NCBI GenBank assembly: GCA_958299035.1
Contig: CATQJL010000112.1
Coordinates: forward strand, 41,606,833-41,670,832
DNA from: Cylicocyclus nassatus
Taxonomy: Eukaryota > Nematoda > Chromadorea > Rhabditida > Strongylidae
Direction: 5' to 3'
Length of the DNA stretch: 64,000 nt
Below the pieces are notes generated by a model. It ran no database searches. It was not told the origin of the DNA and saw only the letters and a list, made by a program, of their open reading frames with translations. The position numbers were made by a program, and so were the translations under genes. Shown in pieces: positions 27,901 to 39,900 of this stretch. Each line of letters opens with the position of its first letter. Position 1 is the first letter of the stretch.

Positions 27901-30900
27901 CTTTATTTTATCCAGACATATGTTGGTTATCCATAGTCGTGCCTAAAAATGTTCGGTAGCTACAGTATTTAGTAAAGGGACCAGTATTCTGGATATTGAA
28001 GGAAGGACAAGTACATGGATACTGCCAGTGGGATTCAAAGAAAGGGAATCTTCTTCAAAGAGCTCTGGAAACATGACATCATATAGCTGGGAGGCTCGCC
28101 TTTGTTAGACGAGCAGGAGCCTCTTGTGCTTTTTTATTCTGCCTAGCAACAGCTAAGTAGCTTCTAACTATGTTTTTCTTTTCTTCGACAGAGATAACGG
28201 AGAATTGAATTGCAATGACCGGGTGTCATTTTGCTAATTATCATTATGTGTATTTATCATCGAAATTACTGTAGGCTCTTTTTTGGTACTGGCATGCAGT
28301 TTTGATGCTCACCCTTCATCTCATTCAGTTGACGCTGTGCGGCGATCAAGTTCTAATTTATATGGGAATAAATCCACTAAGGATTGACCGAACTGATTAG
28401 ACTGAACAATGTTTACGACCAGAGATAATTCACCATGAGTAATAGCTTAGTAGGGAGTCCGTGGCAATTTCCTATCTTTTTTCCACTCTTTCCAATAGCG
28501 CAAGGAAATGGCAATGCGCTTTACTCTAGTGCCACATCGCTCCATCTGTGTCCATATGAGTAGCAACGATTGTCATGTGTCGTTTTTGTCGGCATGAAAC
28601 TGCGCAAACTTTTTGTTTAATGTACCAAAAGGGCGAAGTAGTTGGATTGTGTAATTGAACAGCTGAATGTTTGTAGGGGTGCTGATGGAAAGAAGTCGCC
28701 TTCCACGACGGGTGCAGGAGCTGCCACCACAGGGACGTCCCGATTTGGATCGAGCACGTCAAAATCCACGCATCAGAAGCCAGAATCGCCAAAGAAAGAG
28801 AGCAAAGGGAAGCTGTTCGGATTCGGGAAGAAAGCGTCGGCTAAGTCACCCACATCTCCGCCACCGGTAGGCAAGTTGAAGTAGTTGCGAAAGCTGTAAT
28901 GCGCTCTAATGCTGTTCTGCCAGTCAATATCACTCCTAGTCCTGGCCATATCTCGTCTACCCACCTAGTTCGCCACCCCGTACCCGTTCTTTGCATCTTC
29001 CCCCTTTTTGAGCAGTGTTCATCATCTCGCCCGTACCAGTGCTAGTGCCCGACTTGTCCTTGATAGGCCTTGATGTATATAATCGCTTGCGCCAGCCTGT
29101 ATTCTTGTTCCACATTTGATTCAATCGGCAGACGAAAACTGAACCGCTACACCTTAGCAGCTGCGCCAAGCGCTGTGTCGCGATCGCCTCAGTTTCCGTT
29201 TCCGGTGTCCAGTTTACGGTTAGCGTCGTTGCTCCTAAGAGATGCGTATTTAGGCGTAAGAGAATGTGTTTTAGTTGTACTTATTCGTCCTTATGTTATC
29301 ATTACACCACACAGATTTCTACCATTTCTTACCCTACTCAACAGCATTGTATGACTTTTCGATTTGTTTTTTGAAACCGATTTGCTTTGTTTGTTTGGAA
29401 TATTGTGATCTCTCTCAACAATTCATAATCTAATAAAGGTCCTCGCTTTGGTTGTGCATCCTGATGTTTTGCCACTCAACAAGTTTTGAGCGGGGAGAGT
29501 TTTCAAAATAGAATGATGGAATCACCACCGGGTGGGGACTGCTGTGTGCAGTGGTGATTGTTGCATTAGGTTCCTAACTATACATGTGTAACTGAATGGA
29601 ATGTTTCTGAACTCAAAGTGATGGGATTGAGGGCATGTGTATGCGAATGACTTGCTAAATTCCGAATACTTTCCAAGCGTCAAGTTCGTTTCCGCCGCAA
29701 AAGTGAGATTGTAGATTACTGATTCTCTGCATATTATCACTGAAGTACTATTTTAAGACTAATAGTGTCTTTTTGAACTCTTTCATCACTGGCTAAATTT
29801 GTGAAAGCGATGAATGGGAAGGTACTTAGGCAACAGCGAAGGCAGAGTTGGTGCGGAGATTATGTGCAACATGGTTATTAAGAGATGTAATTGTCTCTGC
29901 GGATTATCCATAGCTAATCATTTACCAGAGCTCTGCCTTGGTGATATGATATGGGGGATATTTGATGCGAGTTTGAGCTCTCCACCTTATTTCAAGTTTT
30001 TTGATGCTCACATTAAGGCCGCCTTTGAGGAATGCTATAAGAGTTCAACCTCACAAGAGCGGGTGCTTTAACATGACTTACTAATGAGTTGCATATGCAA
30101 AGCGGGGTTGCGAAGTCGTTTAGTTTTTCATCGCTTGTAATTCTGTGAGTTACATAATTACCGCATTTAACTTGTCAGCCATTGACTTAGGTTTTTTTCC
30201 GTGGGCTGACGTCGTTTGATGAAGTCAGACGTGGGCGAGCTCTACTTGCTTGAAGTAAAATTGTTCGTTAAAGCTGCAATTGACGCGCTGTTTTCGTTAT
30301 TGTCTTAGCTCTAATTCAACTGTTTGATCGCTAGAAAAAAATCACATGAATTATTAATCGACATACAGTGAACATCCTCTTGCAAACTTAAAGGCAGTGT
30401 CTCACCAAAATTTATTTGCTGAGATTTTTGCATTTTGCAAGCCTGTCGGACCCTGTATAGCACTATATGGGCTTAAAATCGCACGAAGTTTCTAAAAACC
30501 CCGCTTTCTGGAGGCCCCGCGGAAGCAACATGGACGAGTTGTGCCTTCCAACTTCAGCCTCAGCCACAGTGGCAGCAACAGAGGGGAGGTGGATGACAAG
30601 TGGAGGGACATGTTCAAACGCGTAAGGGGGGAGACCGAAGGAGTCGTCCGCGCGTACCAACTCGCTCTCCGCGTACCACTTTGAGCAAGTTTTTCTCAGC
30701 GTGGAGGGGGTCAAATTGAGTGGGACTTGTTGCAATGGCCTATTTAGAGGTCCCTATAATAGATTATGTGAAGATCCGCGCGACCTCAACTTAGGTGAGA
30801 CACTGCCTTTAAGTTGAAGGTTTTCCTGTAGGAGCAAATGTAAGACCACGGCGATAGAAAATTTTTTGGAAATACCATAGACATGCTAGGGTACTCTACA

Positions 30901-33900
30901 AATCAACATCCCGAGTGAATGTTGCATTTCAGACTTTTTCTCCAGCTTATCCACCATTTGAATCAATAACTCTTTTCGTGCCCGATCTTTAATTTTGCAT
31001 AAACATGCGTCATCGAGAAGAACTTTTTGAAGATCCTTCGCCAGACTTCGCGCAAGTGACCATCAAGCTCATCTGTGACAAAAGGTAGGGAAAGACATAT
31101 TGCCTGTATAGGGTAAAGGTAGAGGGTAATGTCGAGTATGCATCTCAAATCTGCTAAATAATCTCAACTGGTTATATTGGCATTTTTCCTGGTTTTCTTC
31201 CAAATATTTTCGAATGCAGGAAAATAAATGGTTGTTTGCCGTAGAAAATAGTAGTTTCAACTTGAACTACCTGCGTCATTACGCCTGAATTTGGTTTTGT
31301 AATCTCAAGTGGTTATATTAATATTTTTCCTGGCATCTGGCCAAACATTTTCGAGTACAGGAGAAGAAATGATTGTCTGTCGTAAAAAAACGGTTGTTTC
31401 AACTTCGAATACTTGCGTCATTACCTCTAAATCTTTCGGTTTTGAAGTACCTCTTAAAGCTCATTCAGAATGATCGTTTCAAATTTCAAATGCGCAATCG
31501 AGATCACCGTTTAGGGGAAATCTGCACCGTATACATCATCTTGCAAGTCACCCGGCAATTTTTCCTTGTAAACTTTCTCCGCCATACATAAAATTGGCGG
31601 TTTGGAGGAAAGCCTTTGAAAACGGGTGGAAATGCCTGCCATGCTCGAATTCTTTTTCTAGACATTTTCTATTTTTTGGGATGCTTGAATGAAAGTCGAG
31701 GCTGTAAGCGAAAATGTTAGAATAGGAAGCACACTTCACTGTGGCGTTGCCGTTTAACAAAGCATGAATTCTGCAAGATTCGTAAGGCAAAGCTTTAACT
31801 GATAATCATGCAGCCCTATTAACTGAAAAAACCCTTGATGAGTCACTGACTCACAAGCAGGCTCACATGTCATGGTAGCTGTGCATCATGTGTTTTGCGC
31901 TTACAGTGCTGAAGTGCTTAGCACCAGCAGTGCCGGCTTGGTAAAAAGTTGTTCAACAAAACTTTGTGACTCATCGTCGTACTTCGCTAATCAGAGCAGG
32001 GAAGCCAAAATCATGAATTGTGTTGCAATGCAAGGATCAAGTTGCCATGGATTAAGATCATATTCAAAAGGCTTATTTCATCATCACTCATATTCTGACA
32101 ATCGAAAGTGAAGGACTTGCACTAGTTCGCTGGCTGAAGCAATAGCAACCACCTCAGGGTCGGCACAGGTGCCTTATAAGCAAGGTGGATGTCGTTTTGG
32201 GACAAAAAGCAAAGCAGATATGGTTTTTGGCGTTTGAATAAAAAGAAATTAGGTTAGATTTTTTTGGTGCGTTTCTGATTTTGGGTCAGGACCTTCTTAA
32301 AGTTTTGCGAATGTCAGAGGGGACTTATTTTTTTGCATGATTGGAAAGCCACCTCGTACCGAGCCCTGAGCCACCTATTAGAAGTTGAACAGTAATGATA
32401 AAATGAAGTTGATCCCTAGATGGTAAGGCTATCATCCAGTCATCCTATATCTTTGTGCCAGTGAAAGCTTTAGATTTGGGAGTGGAGAGGAGAGGAGGTA
32501 GTTTCTTCTAGATTGAGGGGTTAGCCACGTTTCTTATCTATATAGAATCTACCAATTTTTGGACAAATGAGATTTTTCCGTGTGAGATTTGAAGTCAGTA
32601 CTCTTGCACAAATGCAAACAAGTAATTCTCACGATTCTGTAATTTATGTGGACCACTAAAAAACCTCGTGAACTTTCGCGGGAATGGGGGGGGGGGGAGG
32701 GGTGGCCATGTCCATCCTTCACATAAAGCATCAAAGATTATTTGTTGAGTAAGTTATGTAACAACTTATCCATCATCTATTTAAAAAACGCAGGGCTAGT
32801 TTATTTTTCTCTATCTTAAGTCTGTAATCCGCTGCAAAGGCTTTACACTAGTTTTCGGGAGCGATACAAATTTCCGAAAAAGTGCGTAAAATTTCAGTAA
32901 AAGACGACATATTCCCGTCAAGCTACACAAAAGGCTTAAAGTATGGTGCGTTTTACATTATGCTATCGTTTGTTTGAAATCTGCAAATCTGATTCTGTGT
33001 AAACTCTTGGAAGCCTTGTTTTATAAACTTTCGCCGCGACGACTACGAGTCGCAGTGAACAAGTGCAGTTTTTTGCTGCAGTTTTTCTTTGGCAGCAGCC
33101 CGATCTAGCCAATTTTTCGTTGCCAGAACTTAGAAGATATGGACGCTAAAGTTTCAACATTTTCCGGCGGATGCACTTGAATTAATAAATCGGCCATTGT
33201 TCCTTTTCCGTTCTTTCGACTGCTTTGAGAATTTTCGTTTTTTCGATCGCGCATTTTCTGATGATATTCAAGGAAACTTTTCCGTTATAACGGAAAATGA
33301 CTTGGAAGCTGGGTCGAAAACTATTTTTCCAAACTTTCTTCAACTTGCATTTGTTTACGAATAGATGCAAGCCATTGCGTCCAAGTTTATGCTTTATCAA
33401 GTTCTTAAAAATCAAATAAGTTTGAGAAGCAAACGAGCGCATGGCTAATGCATTTGTGTAAACAGACACAAGTTCGTGCAGACAACCTCATTTTTTCAGA
33501 AAACTTTAGGGCATGTAAAATGATTGCATTTTGATACGTTACCAACTTTGTATACTCGAGCGATAGTGTTTCATAATTTCCGCCAAAGAGTTATCAAAAA
33601 TTTTGTTGCAAAATAAGGAAACAACACATTTGGTGTACACTTTTCTTGGGTATGATGAATTTTGTACCTTTGCAAGTCGAAGAATTATCAAAATGAAATC
33701 AGTAAGGCGCTCAGAAAAATTCGAAAACTGACGGTAAAGAAGTGCAACTTTTTCTCTGTTGAAAGATAGGACAAGAACAAAACCTTAAGTAAGATCAGAT
33801 ATAAGCATTCTAGCATTTTCGTGGTACAAAGGTAAAAACGACTAGTTTTTCCCGTTGAGAACCTTTATCGCTGAGGTTGCGCAAAATGATTCTCATATAT

Positions 33901-36900
33901 AGCGCATCAAGCTGATGGTTTGCTTCCTCCATTGAAATTTGAACCAAATAGAGTAAGGCAAGTAAATTGAAAATGAGTGTGTTTATAGATTATTGAAAAA
34001 TTTGGCGCAAGACTTATGGTGCCTATTTATCAATCTAATGGACACATGCCATTCGCTGCAGAGCTAGCTCAGCTAATAATATGTCCACCTTTTTTGCTCC
34101 CAAATTAATAGAACTGTGTGGGCAATCAAAGCTACAAAAATTGGGTACCGTAGTTTGACTACTTGCTCATAAACGCTCTCAAGAGATGTTGGTTGGTGGC
34201 AAATCTTTAAGCAAAGTTGATGCGTAGATTGTGCTACTTTAACTTCTGTCCTTTTCTGAGCACTACTTCGACCTTATGCACTTTCCATCTTCTGGTTAAT
34301 CTACTTTTGATATGCTTTTTATAAACAAATGGCACAAAAAGGGCTCTGAACTGAATGCTCTAATCTAAGCATTACCTAAGCTCAAAAATATACGAGTGTG
34401 AAAACTAGAAAACGAATGCGATTCTAAACGGCAGGGCTGGGTTTTCGTAGGACTTGTGAATCTTTAGTAGCTGTGAACGGAAAAAAATTTGCTCTTGAAA
34501 GGAAGTATAGGATTACTATGAGAATGGTCGAAGCTTGTATTATCGAAGAAATGCACCTCGCAATTATTCACAAACAACAACGTTATGAACGATCTGAAAT
34601 TTCTTGGGTTTTTGTTTACCTCTAAACTGATTTTGTAACTTTGATACTTTTTTCGGGCTTCTCAGAGCCACAGCGTTCCATTTTCCATGGATTTGAAGAT
34701 AACTGTTTTTTTTTTGAAAGTCCAAATCAAAGAACTCGCGCATGTTAGATTCGATAAAGTTTTTACAAGAAAAAATTGCTGACGAAAACTCGCAAATCCA
34801 TTCTCCGATATGCCAATCCTGAGGGGATTTGTTGCTTTTTTGGCGATTACGTCAGAGTCTCGTTCCCAGAGTGTTGCCCTCGGCTAGCTGGTCTTAGCTG
34901 CCCCCGTTTTGCACTTGAAGTCGTAAGTCGAGCTTAGGAGTGCAGCTTCATCGTGTGATTTCGCTCTGGAGAAAAAAATGTATTTCCAGTTCTACTAGGT
35001 CGCTGCAAGTCATTAGCATTCTGCATATGCTCATCTTTGAACTCAAATTTCTGCAAGAATGCTCTGTTCAACATATGGACAGTGTTCCTCCAGCAAAACA
35101 TCAACTATGAAAGAGTAATCAAAGTTCGAGAAATCCAAAATAGGAAGGTTGGGTTTGGAAGACCCCTACAGTTTTTGAAGGGCTTATTTGTAAGGAAAAG
35201 CAAAGGTGGAATATTTTGAGCTAGCCAAAACTCGAGCTGGTATACTTTTCAAGTTTGATAGAAGAAAACTGAAAGCAATGCAAGACTGTCACACTCTTTA
35301 CTTTTGTTCTAACTACTCATACGTCCTTGCTTCGATATGCTTTAGGTTTTCACTTCTTTCGAGCAATGAAGGCTGGAAGGCTCTAACGCTTACGCTTTTT
35401 ATCTACAAGTGTTTATTTTATGAGTGTTATCCACATGAGGGCTGCAATTGAACCCCTACTTTTAGGTGGGAAAGACGGCCTGCGACGAAATAAGAAACCG
35501 TCGAGACTCCATGATGACTTTGTTCCAAATGTATTTCATGAGATGAGATTTGGATATTGGAAAGAATGTTTCGTCGCGATCTTACTGTTGGGGTAATTCA
35601 ATGAAAACCTTTTTACTGAAAGTAGATTCTAAACATTTAATGATTTTCGAATCGTTGTGAAATTTTCTTTCTTTTGAAATTAGACCTCATGAAAATTATT
35701 TTGAACAAAATCATGGAGTCCTGACGGTTTCATCAAGATTGATATGTCGCAGGCCGTCTTTTCTAGTGGACTTAGGGGCGCAGTTTAGATGATCTCTTTT
35801 AATCAGCTACAACCCACTAATATTAGGTTGCTGCATAAGTTCTGTCCGATTTGAAATTTTTGAGTTTAAAATGTCATAACTTCTTTCGAAGTCAACATTT
35901 TTCCGAGAATCTTGGCTTCTATATGTTGTGCAGTTCCTTGGCTATCAGAGACCTATTGAGATCTGCGAAACTCCTTTTCGAGGAAGAAGCAGGAACTCCA
36001 ATACTTCACAGCGTTTGCCTCCAAATCTGTCTTTTTTGACATGTTCCGTTATGAGAATTGATAGGCATCTTAAACAACAATGGATAGATAAAAAATTTTT
36101 GTAGATTCTTTTGCAACACAAAAGACCATAGGGTCTGCCGAGAGATTTTTTGAACGGGCAAAAAAGAAGCCACTTTTTGACCTTGCTTTTTGACCATGTG
36201 TGCATGCCTATTCACAAAGTAAGAAAATTTTACAATTGAGGTGAGAGCGCTAAAAAAGAATTGGTGGATGGGCCCTCCTGCATCTACTAGCTTTCTACAC
36301 CCTTATTCCGCAACCAATAAAAAAACTTGACTTGAGGGGCGCATTCTGGAGATTTCCTAGCAAGAACATATTTCTGGAGTGAGAACGTACCTCGGCGACT
36401 GGAGATTTTATGTCTAAAATCTCCTAGCACTAAAGAATTTATTGAAATTTGATATGGTGAAAAGAGCGAAAAGCACTTTCTAATAATGCTAACAATACCA
36501 CATTAGAGATGAAATTCTCTTAGAACAGCTGCTTCAAACATAAAGCAAAAAAAATCGGACAGAAGTTATGCAGCAGCCCAATACATCAGAAACTCTCTTC
36601 AGTATGCAAAGGCCAACTTTTTTCAGATAAATTTCAAGAAAAAAGCTTGCGTAATGAATGTTCCCATTTTGCAGAGTTCACGATTTCTACAGCCGCTGCT
36701 CGGGGTCGCAAGCTGCGAGTACCATGCCTTGCGAAAAGGCGAATTAGATTTGCACGTCGGAGAGAAGGTAGGTGGTTCTCTAGCATAGTTTCTGCTTAAA
36801 TTAGGTAGGTAGAGGTCGTGCTGTTCAAGGTTTTGCGAACCTAGCAATTTCCACAGAAAAAAGATAGACAGGCTCTCCAACACCGTCCGAAAATCTATTA

Positions 36901-39900
36901 GGTTGTTGAATTATTTCTCTTACGCTTTTTCCTATTTTCTTCTGGAAAATTCCAGAAGCTTACTGAAAATCACAAATTTGTGATGCGCTTAGAACATAAC
37001 AGGGTCTCGTCATCGGCATAATTAGCGCTACAAATGACCAAGTTACGGCATTTTTGCAAACACTCATTTCCACAATTTTTTTGAAATGTATTTTGGTACT
37101 ATCTCCACAATGAAGGCACTCCGGTGCCTCTAACGTTCGAAAAGAGGAGTGAAGGAGTGAAAAAAATCAAAAAGATCGAAAACTGCTTTAAATTTTTCAT
37201 CTTATGTGTGTCGTGTAGAAATGAATACAGGAAGCTCAGAAATAATTTTTTGAAGACGTTTTCTTTGTTAGAATGTTGTGATTGCAAAGATAGCGCACTT
37301 GACATTTGAACCGCTCAGAAAAAATGTGTGACATGCTTGTCACTCCCGATCCCCCTCCCCCCCCCCCATATTTGCTGAACGCAACTGTGTCCTGCCTGAT
37401 TACCACATCGCCCGGTCTCTCGTTAGTCGACTGGAAGAAACAATTCAGTTGTAAAAATGGGAACAAAGCGGATTTTCTGCCACAAAGTGAGTGTTTTGCG
37501 CACGGACCGCGGACGAGACAGTACTGATGAATACGTTTCAATCCTGCTTGAGTTCTTAACCCATTGTTTTCACCCATGTAACTTTGTCTCAGAATAGCTC
37601 TCAGAATTCCATTTCGGATTTCTGGAAATGATTTGATAATCAGGAACGACCGGAACTTTTGCATTGCAATATTTTTTTCGCATCTTCCACCTGGCCGCTT
37701 TCACTTTTTGGAGTTCTTTTGCAGCGACCTTTTATACTGATTTATTCAATCCCACAGGAATTCGATCTGTAAGTAGTGCAAATTACAAGCAAAAAATGAT
37801 TCAATTCGCCAGCAAATTGCAGAGTTTTCATGTTTTGTTTCATGTCTCGTGTAATTATAGTGCGCAGTTTCTTTTTTCGGACAAATTTTAGAAAATTATT
37901 TTGACTCAAACTATTGATTACCAAAGTCCTTTGAACGTTTGAAATGAAAACTCCGCAAATTACATAGCTACACTTAGACAATTTCAAAACAATAGGTTGG
38001 AAAGTGCACCGTTAATCAGCGCTAGGCAAGAATCACTTCACGACTGTAACTTCTGAACAAAGATACAGATATAAAAGTGACACTGAGTCAGTTACTCTTT
38101 GAAGGAATTAATTAATATACCAAGAGATCATCGTATAGGGGAAGAAACCGTACGATAGCACGGCTCCAACACAATATTGTACGTTAGCCTTCAAATCTTC
38201 ATACATATTTAACCTGCCTTTTGAGTAAAGCTTTTTATCCCACTCAGAGGGTGATTGTCCTTTGAGTACAGATTTTTTGTTAGTATGCCAATCAACCATT
38301 GACACTGGACCCGACGAAGAACTAGACCAGCATCAACGCAGCTTTTTTTCTCATGACTGGGTTGCGAGGCGATTTCTGTGAACCTTTCTTGATTAACCTC
38401 AAAATATCCAGGACTTTATTGGCATACAAAAACCCTTAACAGTCGCATTTCGTTTCAGGTCGAAATTCTCGACGTGAGCTTTGGAGTTTCTCATGTACTG
38501 AAAAATGATGGAACGTGTGGAAACGTGCCGAGCTATTTTTTGGAGCTGCGGGATATTCCTGGCAACACTTTGGCGGAACAAATCAGGTAAAAATCCTGTT
38601 CCCTTCAGAAGTTTGCCATTCTAGCGGTTGATTGAGTGAGGTCTTCTAAAAATTATTTTCTTACAATACGTGATTTTCAGTTATCGTCGAATGTGGCACG
38701 CGCTGGTGGATGAGCTTGTGCCTATACTACCTCCCTTTTCACCGCTCACGGGTCAACGCTCGCACTCAGAACAATTTCCTCTGGTAAAGTCGACTGCACG
38801 AAATCGCCCGGGTCCCTGTAGGCTGAACGCTCGCGAGCGTGCCTGCAAGCGCCTGCCGTGTACAGGCGCCATGATGACTCATGCATGCGAATGCCAATGT
38901 TAGCTCGCCAGAGACACGGCGTTCAACCCATGCGATTCTGTGCAGTCGACTATGACTTGTAAACGACTACAAAGAAGATTCTACAGCACTTCCCTTCAGA
39001 TCCTGGACGAGCGACCACAGTTTGTTCTTCCGCTCGCAGACGTAACCATTTGTGAAGGAGAAGATTTGGTCCTAAGGAGCAAGATTAGTTCCGCCTCGCC
39101 TTATACGGTTACATGGCGAGGAACAGCTGTACAAAGCGGGAGAGCTCAAATTGAGGTGAGTTGCTCACTCGATGTCAAACACAGCGAAAGTTTTTCTCTC
39201 TAGCATGATGCCGATTCTACGTCCATGAGGATATCCAAGATCGCTGCACTAGAATGTGGGCCCTATTCTGTGATTGCTGAAAATGAAAACGGTTCATCTT
39301 CAACACTTGCCGTTGTCAAAGTCATAGCCCGCCCAGGTACATCAGTTTCTCTTTTCACCTTTACATATGTACCAGTGGCAGTCCCAGGATTTCCATTCGG
39401 GGGGATGGGGACGGCAAAAACATCCCAAAAAATTTTTAGGGGTGCTTCTCAAAATTTTTGTGGGTCCCCACCCCCGAAAATTTTTTTCTATAAGGCTAAT
39501 TTGAATTTTTGAAAAATTTCAAAAATTATTTTGATTGTTTACAGAAATAAACAAGTCACTTGCACAATTTTATAACCCACGTAATTGGATTTCAAAAATT
39601 TCGCGACCAACTCTCAGAGGCCCCCCTCCTTTCCTTGGCCCGCCACTGATATGTACGCGAACATGTCGAATGGCTCGAATGGCTCGATACCCGCTTTGGC
39701 TATGGCAAGACTGGCATCAGACATCTCGTGAAATTCATTTCAAGAAAATTCACAGACCCTGTAGATCATAAGATCAGGAGGGGAACGAAAAAAGTTAATT
39801 TCGGGGGTGCAGGAGCTAATTGTAGAAGAATATTAGCTTCACTAGTGAGCTCGTCTCTCGCTGGTGTTCTGCAAATTTAAATTTTCAGCGAAGAAGGCTA

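Larger units (their letters stand above)
28885..38999 (+). other. 10-kb unc-73 intron (or inter-isoform DNA)
   Basis: No further domain exon was recognised. It holds the TIR element at 30,386, the tandem duplication at 31,160 and the mariner-like MITE at 35,823. A GC-richer stretch at 38,670-38,900 begins after TGATTTTCAG, is open for about 75 codons and contains short palindromes. It could be a leader exon for an Ig-kinase isoform, but there is no similarity to support that. Confidence 0.5.
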
